Of a stretch of DNA of 64,000 bases, positions 18,430-26,671 are shown one piece after another. The stretch lies in NCBI GenBank assembly GCA_026708115.1, contig JAPOVL010000042.1, positions 1 to 64,000 on the forward strand. The letters are read 5' to 3'. The position numbers and the translations under genes are program-made. Each line of letters starts with the position of its first letter. Within the stretch, counting starts at the first letter, position 1. The notes beneath the pieces are model-generated. The model was not told the DNA's origin. It saw only the letters and a list, made by a program, of their open reading frames with translations, and did not search any database. This DNA is from Chloroflexota bacterium (GTDB lineage: Bacteria; Chloroflexota; Anaerolineae; Aggregatilineales; Phototrophicaceae).

Positions 18430-19227
18430 ATGAATGAATTAGCCGTCTTTACCAAACCCTGGATAGACCTGCCCTTGCCCGAACTAGCCGCGCATATCAA
18501 GTCCCTGGGCTTCGACCTGATCGAATTGCCGGTGCGTCCGGGTTTCCAGGTCGAGCCCGAGAATATCGAGCGCGATCTGCCGTCCGCAGTCAAACTGCTC
18601 GACGAACATGGCATCCGCGTGCTCAACGTCACAGCAGCCTTGCCCTTCGATGACGAGCGGCTTTACAGCGCCTGCGCCGCTGCCAACATCAAGATGAACC
18701 GCGTCATGTTCTGGCAGCGCGATTTGGATTACTGGACCGCAGAAGCGCAAGCGCGCCGTCAGTTGGATAGCGCCCTGCCCTTCTGCGAGGGATACGATGT
18801 GCAGATCGGCGTGCAGAACCACAGCGGCAAGTTCGTGCCCGTCAACGAAATGGGCGCCTACAATCTGCTCAAGGACTACGACCCGCGCTATGTGGCTGCC
18901 GTTTGGGACCCGGCGCATAACGCGCTTGAGGGTATGGACAGCGAGGCCGCGCTGGATATCCTGGCACCCTATCTATGCGTGGTCAATCTCAAAAACGCCT
19001 ACTGGCGTCGCCGCAGCGGTCCCGAAGCCGAGGTCGCCGAGTGGAAGATCTACTGGACCTCTGGCGCGCAGGGACGCGCTTCCTGGCCGCGTGTGGTAAC
19101 CAAGCTAAGAGCGATTGACTATCAAGGACCAATCTGTTTCTCGGCGGAATACAGCGACGAGGAGCGGGTTGACGAGTTGATCGTCCAGGACCTGGCCTTT
19201 GCGCGGAGCCTGTTGCCGGAGGAATAG
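18430..19227 (+). CDS. Sugar phosphate isomerase/epimerase family (xylose isomerase-like TIM barrel)
   Basis: 265 aa. AP-endonuclease-2/xylose isomerase-like TIM-barrel pattern: an N-terminal strand leading to LGFDLIELPV, then IGVQNHSGKFV, VAAVWDPAHNALEG and ICFSAEYSDEE, with the acidic and His residues that bind the divalent metal. Members isomerise or epimerise ketoses, inosose or 3-keto sugars. It is the last gene of the plus-strand operon, 12 bases after the SDR, and ends 9 bases before the convergent permease gene. With Gfo/Idh partners, 3-keto-sugar chemistry is an alternative to the fucose pathway. Confidence 0.85.
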   Translation: MNELAVFTKPWIDLPLPELAAHIKSLGFDLIELPVRPGFQVEPENIERDLPSAVKLLDEHGIRVLNVTAALPFDDERLYSACAAANIKMNRVMFWQRDLDYWTAEAQARRQLDSALPFCEGYDVQIGVQNHSGKFVPVNEMGAYNLLKDYDPRYVAAVWDPAHNALEGMDSEAALDILAPYLCVVNLKNAYWRRRSGPEAEVAEWKIYWTSGAQGRASWPRVVTKLRAIDYQGPICFSAEYSDEERVDELIVQDLAFARSLLPEE

Positions 19228-19236
19228 AGATCCGAT

Positions 19237-20118
19237 TCAGCCCTTGATGCCCGAAGTAGCAATGCTCTCGATGAAAGCGCGCTGCAGCGCCAGGTAGAAG
19301 ATCAGCACCGGGATGGTTACCATCGACAAGTAGGCCATGATCTCGCCCCAAGCAATATTCAACTGGAAGAAATATTGCAGGCCGACCATGATGGGGCGCA
19401 ACTCCTCTGAGCGGATGGTCATCAGCGGCCAGATATAGGCGTTCCACATCACCAGAAACTTGAGAATGGCGACTGTGGCGACGATGGGACCTGCAATCGG
19501 CATGATGATGCGCGCGTAGATTTGCCAGATGCTGGCGCCGTCGATGCGCGCTGCTTCCACCAATTCATCGGGCAAATCGCGAAAGTACTGATAGAAGAGG
19601 AAGATGCCGAGCGAATCGGCGATGAAGGGGATGATCTGCACGTGGTAAGAATTGAGCCAGCCGATCTCAATGCCTTCGGGGCCGATCCAGGGCAGGTTAT
19701 TCGCAACCAGAAGCATGGGAATGGCGATCACTTCAAAAGGCACAATAAAGGTGGCGATGATCAGCGAGAGCAGGATGGCTTTGCCGCGCCACTGCAAGAA
19801 GGCGAAGGAAAAGGCCGCCATCGAATTCAGCAGTAAACTGGCCACCACCGAAACAGAAGTGGTGAAGACAGAATTGAAGGCGAACTGCATGATAGGCACG
19901 CGTTCAAAGGCTTCGGCGTAGTTGTTCAGCGAGATATCTCCCACTGGCAAGAAGGCGCGCAACGAAGCCGAATCTCGCAGCATCTGCAAATCCGGCTTGA
20001 GCGAGGACATCACCATAAACAGGATGGGAAAGATGAAGATAGTCGCGATCAATATAAGCAGGGCGTAGCGCAGACCGATGCTGAGATTGTGACGCGTTTC
20101 GAAGCTCATGGCATTCAT
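19237..20118 (-). CDS. Carbohydrate ABC transporter permease, MalG type (importer 2)
   Basis: 293 aa from the ATG at 20118, 2 bases after the MalF stop; an ATG at 20109 is an alternative. Upstream in-frame codons are only the shadow of malF. About six membrane segments are seen, beginning YALLILIATIFIFPILFMVM. The EAA loop is ELVEAARIDGASIWQIYAR with a following MPIAGP, and the C-terminus is IESIATSGIKG as in MalG proteins. Together with the MalF-like gene it forms the membrane channel of the second importer. No ATPase gene is nearby, so a shared MsmK/UgpC-like ATPase is expected elsewhere. Confidence 0.94.
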   Translation of the reverse strand: MNAMSFETRHNLSIGLRYALLILIATIFIFPILFMVMSSLKPDLQMLRDSASLRAFLPVGDISLNNYAEAFERVPIMQFAFNSVFTTSVSVVASLLLNSMAAFSFAFLQWRGKAILLSLIIATFIVPFEVIAIPMLLVANNLPWIGPEGIEIGWLNSYHVQIIPFIADSLGIFLFYQYFRDLPDELVEAARIDGASIWQIYARIIMPIAGPIVATVAILKFLVMWNAYIWPLMTIRSEELRPIMVGLQYFFQLNIAWGEIMAYLSMVTIPVLIFYLALQRAFIESIATSGIKG

Positions 20119-20120
20119 GG

Positions 20121-21257
20121 CTAGCGCCGTTCGCGTGTTAGATAGCGCTGCGTCATGGCGATGACGAAGACGATGCCGAAGAGGATGACAGAGATGGCCG
20201 AGCCTTCGGCGATGTCTTGTTTCTCGTAGCCTCGCAGCACCGCCTGGTAGACGACGCTTTGAGTGGCGTCCAGCGGGCCGCCGCGGGTCATCACATCCAC
20301 TTGTACGAAGAGACCCATGGCCTGGATCGTAATGACGATGAGCACGAGCACGGCTGTATTGCGCAAGCCGGGCCAGGTGACGAAGCGGAATTTCTGCCAA
20401 CCGCCGGCGCCATCCAAACCCGCGGCTTCATACAGGCTGGCCGGAATCGTCTGCAAACCGGCCAGCCAAATCACCATGTGAAAGCCCACCGCCTGCCAGA
20501 CGGACATGGCGATGATAGCCGGCAGAGCGGTAAAGGGGTTGCCCAGCCAATCAACCGGTTGGATGCTGCCAAAGGACAGGATGCCCAACAAGTTGTTGAG
20601 CAAACCGTTGTTGCCGTCATAGATGAAGCGCCAAAGCAGCGACACCACGACCATGGAGACCACGACAGGCGCGAAGTAAATGGCGCGGAATACGTTGATG
20701 AAGGGCAAAGCCTGGTTGAGCAGCAGCGCCAGCAAGAGCGCCAAGCCACCTTGCATCGGCGCGATTACGCTGGCGAAAACAAGCGTATTGATCAAGGCGC
20801 GCAAGAAGACAACATCCGCGACCAAGATGACGGTGCGGTTTTCGCCCGATTGCCAGGACGTGAATTCGCGCAAGCCGTCGAGCTCGGGATAATTGGGGTT
20901 GTTGCGCGTGAAATTGCGCAGTCGCGGATAAACGATGCCGCCGTCCTGGTAGACAATCGCGCCGCTGTCGTCCCGCTCCGGCTCCAGCGTAAAGGCGCGA
21001 ACACTGAGCAGACGCTCGAAGTTGCGCAAGCCCACCCATTCAGCTGGATTGGGCGAGATGAGTCGCTGATTGGTGAACGAGATGACAAAGGCCATCAAGA
21101 AGGGGATGACCAGGAACACGGTCAGGATCAGCAGCGCGGGGAATGCCATCAGCCAGCCGAAGAGCGCGTCATTCCGCTGATATAGCGGCGCGTCTTTCGG
21201 TAACAAGAGACGAACCCAGAGCGGGGCGTTTTTTCTGGCTTCAGCTGCTGTCAACAT
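20121..21257 (-). CDS. Carbohydrate ABC transporter permease, MalF type (importer 2)
   Basis: 378 aa, longer than the usual 290-320 because of a large soluble loop between the first membrane segment (residues about 30-55) and the second. That loop spans roughly residues 65-140, is polar (for example FTLEPERDDSGAIVY) and should lie outside the membrane, as in E. coli MalF. The EAA loop is SLYEAAGLDGAGGWQKFRFV. It pairs with the MalG-type gene 2 bases downstream. It is separated by 287 bases, including a hairpin, from its binding-protein gene upstream. Confidence 0.93.
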   Translation of the reverse strand: MLTAAEARKNAPLWVRLLLPKDAPLYQRNDALFGWLMAFPALLILTVFLVIPFLMAFVISFTNQRLISPNPAEWVGLRNFERLLSVRAFTLEPERDDSGAIVYQDGGIVYPRLRNFTRNNPNYPELDGLREFTSWQSGENRTVILVADVVFLRALINTLVFASVIAPMQGGLALLLALLLNQALPFINVFRAIYFAPVVVSMVVVSLLWRFIYDGNNGLLNNLLGILSFGSIQPVDWLGNPFTALPAIIAMSVWQAVGFHMVIWLAGLQTIPASLYEAAGLDGAGGWQKFRFVTWPGLRNTAVLVLIVITIQAMGLFVQVDVMTRGGPLDATQSVVYQAVLRGYEKQDIAEGSAISVILFGIVFVIAMTQRYLTRERR

Positions 21258-21484
21258 GCGGCTGTCCCAAGAAACCGGGTTAAGGTCAGCGAGGAATTCG
21301 GAATAAGGTCAATAGAAAAGGCATTTGGGGGGGCGAGCCGGTGGCGCGGCGCTGTCGCCAAGCCTGCCCCCGGCGCCCGCCCGCCAAGTTAATGACGGGC
21401 AGTCGACGCGTCAGGGGGGCACAGCGCGATATACTTGCCACGAGTCGCTGGACTTGCCAAGTCGCCCCGCGGACGTCGCCGCCA

Positions 21485-21510
21485 CCCTTCCCCGGTGTGC
21501 TGGGGAAGGG
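21485..21510. repeat. GC-rich palindrome between binding protein and MalF genes
   Basis: CCCTTCCCC and GGGGAAGGG form a perfect 9-bp stem around an 8-base loop, inside a 287-base gap that is otherwise unusually GC-rich and gene-free (21258-21544). It lies just after the binding-protein stop on the minus strand. It may shield the upstream mRNA or attenuate read-through so that more binding protein than permease is made. It also resembles scattered REP/MITE-like palindromes. Confidence 0.65.
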
Positions 21511-21544
21511 CCGGGGATGGTGAAATGCTTTGGCAAAACGCCAA

Positions 21545-22813
21545 CTACATATCGCCGAAGCCGTAGCCGCCGTTGTCTTCAATGTCCTGTTCGATTTCGT
21601 CAACGGCTGCGTCCAGTGTATCTTGTACGTCTGCGCCGTCGGCGATATCAGTCACGGCTTTTTCGAAGCTCAGCGACAAGTTGGCATATCCCGGTGTAAC
21701 GGGCCGGACCAGGGCTTGCGCCTGGCTCAAGCCAAAGAAGACTTCCAGGGGGCCGCCCTCATAGTAGAGGTCGGACATGGCTGCCGCGCTGGCGGTCGCC
21801 GGAGCCAAGCCGCCAAAGTTGCTGAAATCGACCAGGTATTCATCTTGAATGGCGAATTCGATGAATGCGCTGGCGCCATCAGGATGTTCGCTGGTAGACG
21901 AGATGCCGAATTGCCAGGAAGCGGCGCCTATGGTGGAGCCGCTGCCAAAATCGGGCGCGGGCAGGAACAAGGCATCGTCGCCAAAGGCTTCCACAGCGGC
22001 GCGCGCCGCCCAGTTGCCGTTCCATTGCAGCGCATACTTGCCGTCAAGGAAGCCGGTATCACGATCGGCGGGATCTTGCGATGTACCGGGTACGAGGCCG
22101 CGCTCGAACAGGCTCTGCCACCAATTGCCAAAGGCGAGCCCGGCTTCGCCGTTAAAGACCCCCTCGGCCGTGAGGTAGGTCTCGCGGTCGATCATGTCGC
22201 CGCCGAAGCTTTGCAGGAAGGGCGAAAAGGCGTAGGTATACCACTCGCCTTTCCAAGCCATGCCCACATCAAACGCGTTTTCAAAGTCTCCGGTGGCTTG
22301 GAGGGTCTCCAGGATGGCGTCGAATTCTTCGCCGGTCCAGGGTTCTTCGAGCGTGGGGATGCGGATATCGTTCGCTTCCAGGACGGATCGGCGAGCGTAA
22401 ATGGCGACCACAGCGTCCCACAAACCGACGGCATAGACTTCGCCGTTGTAGACGCCGACAGCGCCGGGCAGGAAACCGTCCAGCGCGCCTTCGGACAGGT
22501 TGAGCGGGGCCATGTAACCAGACCAAGCCCAGCCCGGCATAACGGGAGCGTCCACGTCAATGATGTCGGGCAAGTCTCCCGACAGCGCCGCCGCGACGAC
22601 GGACGAATTGTAGGATCCCTGCGGGAACTCTTCGATGACGACCGACCAATCCGACTGGGACGCGTTGAAGTCTTCAATCACGCTCAACAAGACTGCGCGC
22701 TCTTCCGGGTTTCCAGCGCCGTGATACCACAGGCTGAGTTCGGTTTGCGCGCTTGCCAAGCCATTGAATGTGAGCAAGAACAGGCATATCAAGACAATGC
22801 GTCTAATGTTCAT
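21545..22813 (-). CDS. ABC transporter sugar-binding protein (importer 2)
   Basis: 422 aa from the ATG at 22813, which has AAGGAG 6 bases upstream; the longer open frame adds an implausible leader. The Sec signal peptide is MNIRRIVLICLFLLTFNGLASAQ with likely cleavage after ASA and no lipobox Cys. The mature part is a type-I extracellular solute-binding protein (ELSLWYHGAG, VIEDFNASQSD, PDIIDVDAPV). It delivers an oligosaccharide to the permeases encoded downstream. A 14-base inverted repeat lies just upstream of the start. The substrate is unknown, but the linked fucosidase locus suggests fucosylated glycans. Confidence 0.92.
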   Translation of the reverse strand: MNIRRIVLICLFLLTFNGLASAQTELSLWYHGAGNPEERAVLLSVIEDFNASQSDWSVVIEEFPQGSYNSSVVAAALSGDLPDIIDVDAPVMPGWAWSGYMAPLNLSEGALDGFLPGAVGVYNGEVYAVGLWDAVVAIYARRSVLEANDIRIPTLEEPWTGEEFDAILETLQATGDFENAFDVGMAWKGEWYTYAFSPFLQSFGGDMIDRETYLTAEGVFNGEAGLAFGNWWQSLFERGLVPGTSQDPADRDTGFLDGKYALQWNGNWAARAAVEAFGDDALFLPAPDFGSGSTIGAASWQFGISSTSEHPDGASAFIEFAIQDEYLVDFSNFGGLAPATASAAAMSDLYYEGGPLEVFFGLSQAQALVRPVTPGYANLSLSFEKAVTDIADGADVQDTLDAAVDEIEQDIEDNGGYGFGDM

Positions 22814-22835
22814 TTCTTTCTCCTTGAAAATATAT

Positions 22836-22849
22836 CTGTATGGATACAG
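22836..22849. promoter_or_regulatory. Inverted repeat upstream of the second binding-protein gene
   Basis: CTGTAT, two bases, ATACAG: perfect 6-bp arms 23 to 36 bases before the ATG. It differs from the AACCGATT motif and lacks the CG centre of LacI operators. It could be an operator for another regulator or simply a small hairpin in the leader. Confidence 0.35.
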
Positions 22850-23045
22850 CAACAGTCGCTGCCCATAAGAAAGCCAAGCGCATTTCACCAGTGGGGACCA
22901 GCGTTTCTGCGGCTGAAAAACACGCCTGGGAATGGTAGCACGAGATGAAGCAGGCAAAAAGCGCTAATTTTCAACTGGAAAAAATGGCGGAGGCGAGTCT
23001 AGGACCCGCCGCCGCGCCTGCAGGTAAGTTTTGCGAACTTACAGT

Positions 23046-24392
23046 CTAGCCGCCCAGGAGCGCGTTGGTCTGTTCGTGCGCGCGCTCTACCACAACAGCG
23101 GCGTCTCGCTCCTCGCCTGTCCAGAGCAAGTCCATATTGGCGACCCAGACCGAGGTCTCCCACTCCAGGTATTTGGGATGGTAGGCCGGGTGCACGCCAT
23201 CGCGCGCGCCAATGACCGAGAATACCTCGTGGTAGGCGTCGGCATAGGGCGCGTCATCGGGCGCCGCGCAATTATGGAACTCGGATTGGCTGGTCAATGC
23301 CGCGCCCATAGCGGCGGTGCGGCAAAGGTGAGCGGGGTTGGCCAGCGTAAAGCGGATCAACTCGTAAGACAGGTCGGGCTGCGCCGCTGATGCCGGGATC
23401 GAAAAGGCGGAACCGCCGATGAAGTTGTAGCGTCCGGCCGGACCGGTTGGCGTTGGCACGACGGTCCAGTTGAAGGAATCGCCAACCAATTCCCACATGC
23501 GGGCGGCGGCGTCATTCAGCGCGTAGTGCATCGCGACATTGCCGTTGGCGAAGAGGAATTCGGTTGTGAAGCCGGTGGCGGCGACGGACTCGGCCGTCGG
23601 GTGCGCGCCCGAATCCCAGAGCAGGTCGGCGAGCCATTGCAAGGCAGCAACAGTTTCCGGCGAGTTCATCATTGACGCGGTGTTCTCTTCATTGAACAGT
23701 TCGCCGCCAAAGCTCTTGATGACCCAGTAGGCCCCGCCGGCGCCGCGACCGACGCTGACCATATTGCTGATGCCCCAAATATCGGTATCGCCATCGCCAT
23801 CGGTATCCTGCGTGAGCGCATTGGCTAATTCGGTGAACTCTTCGAAGCTGGTGTGTTCGCCAGGCGGTTCAACGCCGGCCGCTTCGAAGAGATCGAGATT
23901 GATGTAGAGCCCGCCGGGCGCCAGGTCATAGGGGATGGCGTATTGGCTACCCTGATAATTGAAGGCGTCGACTTGCGAAGCGACGAACTTCTCGGGCCAG
24001 CCGGGGATCGGGCAAGCTTCCAGGTAGCTATCGAGGTTCAGCGCCCAGCCATTGGCGGCAAAGGTATCGTTGCGGGTGTCGTGCATCCAGGCCATGTCTA
24101 TCTCGGCGCCGCCGGCCAACTGCGCCGGCAAGGTCGTCCAATAGTCTGTCCAGGACACGCCCGTGTTGAGAATCTGTTCAACATTGGGATAGTATTCGCC
24201 GAAAAATTCGTCGAAGGCGAGCAAGAATTTATCGACCTCGCCCGGACCCTCCCAGCCTGTGATGGTAATGGCGCCGGACATATCGCCATCAACCGTGCCG
24301 CAGGTCCAGTCGGTCATATCCTGTGCCGAGGCCGCGAAACCCAAGCTGAGCAGCGCCAGGACAGTCAAGAAGAGAACGCTTTTGCGAATCAT
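23046..24392 (-). CDS. ABC transporter sugar-binding protein (importer 1)
   Basis: 448 aa. The Sec signal peptide ends FAASAQ (cleavage after residue 23 or so) and has no lipobox, as in the second binding protein. The mature domain is a type-I solute-binding protein with VDKFLLAFDEFFGEYYPN, DMAWMHDT and the hinge YAIPYDLAPGGLYINLDLF. An Asp-rich loop DTDGDGDTD (196-204) resembles a calcium-binding EF-like or dockerin-like loop and may stabilise the exported protein. It follows the MalF and MalG genes of importer 1, a reverse order to importer 2. Confidence 0.93.
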   Translation of the reverse strand: MIRKSVLFLTVLALLSLGFAASAQDMTDWTCGTVDGDMSGAITITGWEGPGEVDKFLLAFDEFFGEYYPNVEQILNTGVSWTDYWTTLPAQLAGGAEIDMAWMHDTRNDTFAANGWALNLDSYLEACPIPGWPEKFVASQVDAFNYQGSQYAIPYDLAPGGLYINLDLFEAAGVEPPGEHTSFEEFTELANALTQDTDGDGDTDIWGISNMVSVGRGAGGAYWVIKSFGGELFNEENTASMMNSPETVAALQWLADLLWDSGAHPTAESVAATGFTTEFLFANGNVAMHYALNDAAARMWELVGDSFNWTVVPTPTGPAGRYNFIGGSAFSIPASAAQPDLSYELIRFTLANPAHLCRTAAMGAALTSQSEFHNCAAPDDAPYADAYHEVFSVIGARDGVHPAYHPKYLEWETSVWVANMDLLWTGEERDAAVVVERAHEQTNALLGG

Positions 24393-24449
24393 GTGTGCAT
24401 CCTTTCATAATTGAAACTGCGATTGATAAACGCGTTACATATTGGGTCC

Positions 24450-25328
24450 CTAGCCACCTCCTTTGATGCCGCTAGTGACAATGCCGCGGACATAATACTT
24501 CTGTCCCACGACAAATGCGATCAAGACTGGAATGACGACGAATGTGGCGGCCGCCATGATCAGATGCCAGGGCGTACGCATGCCGGACTGATTCTGGAAG
24601 GACGCCAGCAGCAATGGCAGTGTCTTGACCTTGGGTTTGCCCAGCACGATCAGCGGCCATTGGAAGCTGTTCCAGGTGTTGACAAAGGTGAAAATGGCCA
24701 GCGTCGCCAGCGCGGGTTTGGTCAGTGGCAGGATAATCAGCCAGTAAGTGCGGAAGAAGCCACAGCCGTCAATACGCGCGGCATCCTCCAATTCCCGCGG
24801 GATAGTCACCATGAATTGCCGCATCATAAACGTGCCCCAAGGGGTGAAGAGGAAGGGCACGATCACCGCCTGAAGGGTACTGATCCAGTTGAAGTAGCGC
24901 ATCTGCACATATAGAGGAATCAACAAGACGGTGAAGGGCACCATCATCAGCGATATATAGAGCAGGAAGATCTTGTCGCGCCCGGGGTAGCGCAGCCGAG
25001 CGAAAGAATAGCCGGCCAGGCTGGCGGTGAACAATTGGCCCAGCACCACCGCCGCGGCGACGATGGCGCTGTTGAGAAAGCCGGCGTCGAAATGCGTCAT
25101 CGTCCAGGCTTCGGTGTAGTTCTCGAAATGCCAGACCTCGGGGATGAATTCCGGCGGGTAAGTGTATATGCCGCGGATATCTTTGAAGGAATTTGCAACC
25201 ATCCAGGCGAAGGGCATGATGAAGATGATGCCGACGACGGCCAACACGATATAGGTAAACAGATCCATCAGGATCTTGACCTGCCGCTGCCCGATCAAAC
25301 TGCCTTGCGTCTTTGTCGCTCTCGCCAT
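24450..25328 (-). CDS. Carbohydrate ABC transporter permease, MalG type (importer 1)
   Basis: 292 aa with about six membrane segments, the first being YIVLAVVGIIFIMPFAWMV. The EAA loop is ELEDAARIDGCGFFRTYWLI with ILPLTKPAL following, and the C-terminus RGIVTSGIKGGG is typical of MalG proteins. It starts 24 bases after the MalF-like stop and is followed by the binding protein. Expression should come from the promoter at 26477-26505. Confidence 0.95.
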   Translation of the reverse strand: MARATKTQGSLIGQRQVKILMDLFTYIVLAVVGIIFIMPFAWMVANSFKDIRGIYTYPPEFIPEVWHFENYTEAWTMTHFDAGFLNSAIVAAAVVLGQLFTASLAGYSFARLRYPGRDKIFLLYISLMMVPFTVLLIPLYVQMRYFNWISTLQAVIVPFLFTPWGTFMMRQFMVTIPRELEDAARIDGCGFFRTYWLIILPLTKPALATLAIFTFVNTWNSFQWPLIVLGKPKVKTLPLLLASFQNQSGMRTPWHLIMAAATFVVIPVLIAFVVGQKYYVRGIVTSGIKGGG

Positions 25329-25352
25329 CGCTTTCGCCTGAATACGCCCTGC

Positions 25353-26318
25353 TTACTCGTCTTCGTCGAATCCGAACACCCAGCGCCGCGCCAGATGCCA
25401 TTGAATGATCGTGATGATAAGAATGATTACAAACAAAACCGCCGCCAGCGCCGCGCCATAACCCATCTTAAAGAAGGTGAAGGCGTTCTGGAAAATATAG
25501 AGCGTTAAGGGCGTGGTCGCATGGGCGGGGCCGCCTTCGGTCAAGATATAGAACTGGTCGAAGGCTTGGAAGGCGCCAATCAGCGAGGTAACGATCACGA
25601 AGAAAAACGCCGGCGAGAGCATGGGCAGCGTCACATAGCGCATGCGTTGCCAGCCGCTGGCGCCGTCGATGGAAGCCGCCTCGTAGTACTCTTCCGGGAT
25701 GCCTTGCAAGCCCGCAAGCAGTATCAACATGGCGAAGCCGATGCCTTGCCAGTTGCTCATGATAATGACGCTAGGCATGGCCCATTTCGTATCATGAATC
25801 CATTTCGGCCCGTCAATGCCGAACCATTCGAGTACATGGTTGATCATGCCGATTTCGGGTTGGTAGATCCAGCGCCAGATTGTCGCTGCGGCAACCGTCA
25901 AGGTGATCTGCGGCAGAAAATAGACGGTGCGGAAGAAAATGATGCCGCGCATTTTGCGATTCAAGGCGAGCGCCAGCCAAAAGGCGATAAAGATGCCTGT
26001 GGGCACGGCGACGAAGGTGTAGTAGAAGCTATTGCCAAGCGACTTCCAGAACAGCCTGTCGTTGATCATGGTCTCGAAGTTTTCGAGACCAATGAATGTC
26101 GGCGCACTCGCCAGGCTCCAGTCCGTGAGCATGATGTAAAAGGCGAACAATATCGGGAAGAGCATGAAAACAATGAACCCGATAAGGTTCGGCAACAGGA
26201 ACAAATAACCGGCGATCGATTCTTCGCGGCGCAGCCCAGTGAAAGCCAGCCGGAACTCACGTATTTTGGCCGCCCAAGGGGACTGGCCATCGCGCCCTGA
26301 TCTATACGCCGCGGCCAC
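25353..26318 (-). CDS. Carbohydrate ABC transporter permease, MalF type (importer 1)
   Basis: 321 aa, standard MalF/UgpA length, without the large periplasmic insert of the second importer's MalF. Membrane segments begin with AGYLFLLPNLIGFIVFMLFPILFAF. The EAA loop is EYYEAASIDGASGWQRMRYV. It is the first gene of the importer 1 operon, with a leader of about 150 bases that carries candidate operators. An earlier small charged N-terminal part (MAAAYRSGRDGQSPWAAK) is soluble. No ATPase gene is present in the cluster. Confidence 0.95.
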   Translation of the reverse strand: MAAAYRSGRDGQSPWAAKIREFRLAFTGLRREESIAGYLFLLPNLIGFIVFMLFPILFAFYIMLTDWSLASAPTFIGLENFETMINDRLFWKSLGNSFYYTFVAVPTGIFIAFWLALALNRKMRGIIFFRTVYFLPQITLTVAAATIWRWIYQPEIGMINHVLEWFGIDGPKWIHDTKWAMPSVIIMSNWQGIGFAMLILLAGLQGIPEEYYEAASIDGASGWQRMRYVTLPMLSPAFFFVIVTSLIGAFQAFDQFYILTEGGPAHATTPLTLYIFQNAFTFFKMGYGAALAAVLFVIILIITIIQWHLARRWVFGFDEDE

Positions 26319-26452
26319 CTAGTCGCCTCCCGCAACGACATATCTGGGAGTTCCAAGGGTGAACCAAGTCGGCAAAACCAAGGACGGTGATGAAACAGAC
26401 ATACGTCGGACCGTCAACTCTTCACTTGCAATTCAAGCGCAACGAATCATAA

Positions 26453-26472
26453 AACCGATTACGCAACCGATA
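26453..26472. promoter_or_regulatory. Paired candidate LacI operators at the importer 1 start site
   Basis: AACCGATT (26453-26460) and AACCGATA (26465-26472) lie 12 bases apart. The second covers the transcription start predicted near 26470. Read on the minus strand the pair contains GTTGCGTAATCGGTT, which matches the site at the LacI gene promoter (GTTGCGTAACCGATT) in 13 of 15 positions. Confidence 0.52.
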
Positions 26473-26476
26473 CAAT

Positions 26477-26505
26477 AATCTAACACGAAGATTATCCTCT
26501 GTCAA
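26477..26505 (-). promoter_or_regulatory. Sigma-70 promoter of ABC importer 1
   Basis: On the minus strand a perfect TTGACA (26505-26500) is followed after 17 bases by TAGATT (26482-26477). An inverted repeat ATAATC-N9-GATTAT (26475-26495) spans the spacer and -10 region and could be a further operator. Confidence 0.65.
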
Positions 26506-26671
26506 TCAGCGTCAACGACAGCCAACACGGACATTGCGCTGGCGTCGCGCCCTGCCAGCGACTGAAACACGCCATGGCTTCGCCGCGATCGCTGTAGTCC
26601 CCTTCAATTTGTACTCGACGTCGTATTGGCCGTCATTCGGGATGATGATCACGCGCCACATCAACGTTTCG
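26506..26671 (-). other. Gene-free stretch, possible decayed coding remnant
   Basis: No intact gene. On the minus strand, directly after the hydrolase stop, one frame reads MWRVIIIPNDGQYDVEYKLKG and a neighbouring frame continues GDYSDRGEAMACFSRWQG. Both look more protein-like than chance, as if a gene had been frameshifted and cut. No family is recognised, so this is a weak suggestion only. Confidence 0.25.

Noticed and set aside
21530..22948. Long plus-strand frame over the second binding-protein gene
   Set aside because: Antisense shadow. No ribosome site or domain, while the minus frame has a signal peptide and binding-protein motifs.
23024..23042. GTAAGTT-N5-AACTTAC hairpin at the end of the first binding-protein gene
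   Set aside because: It ends at the stop codon and no T-run follows, so it was not called a terminator.
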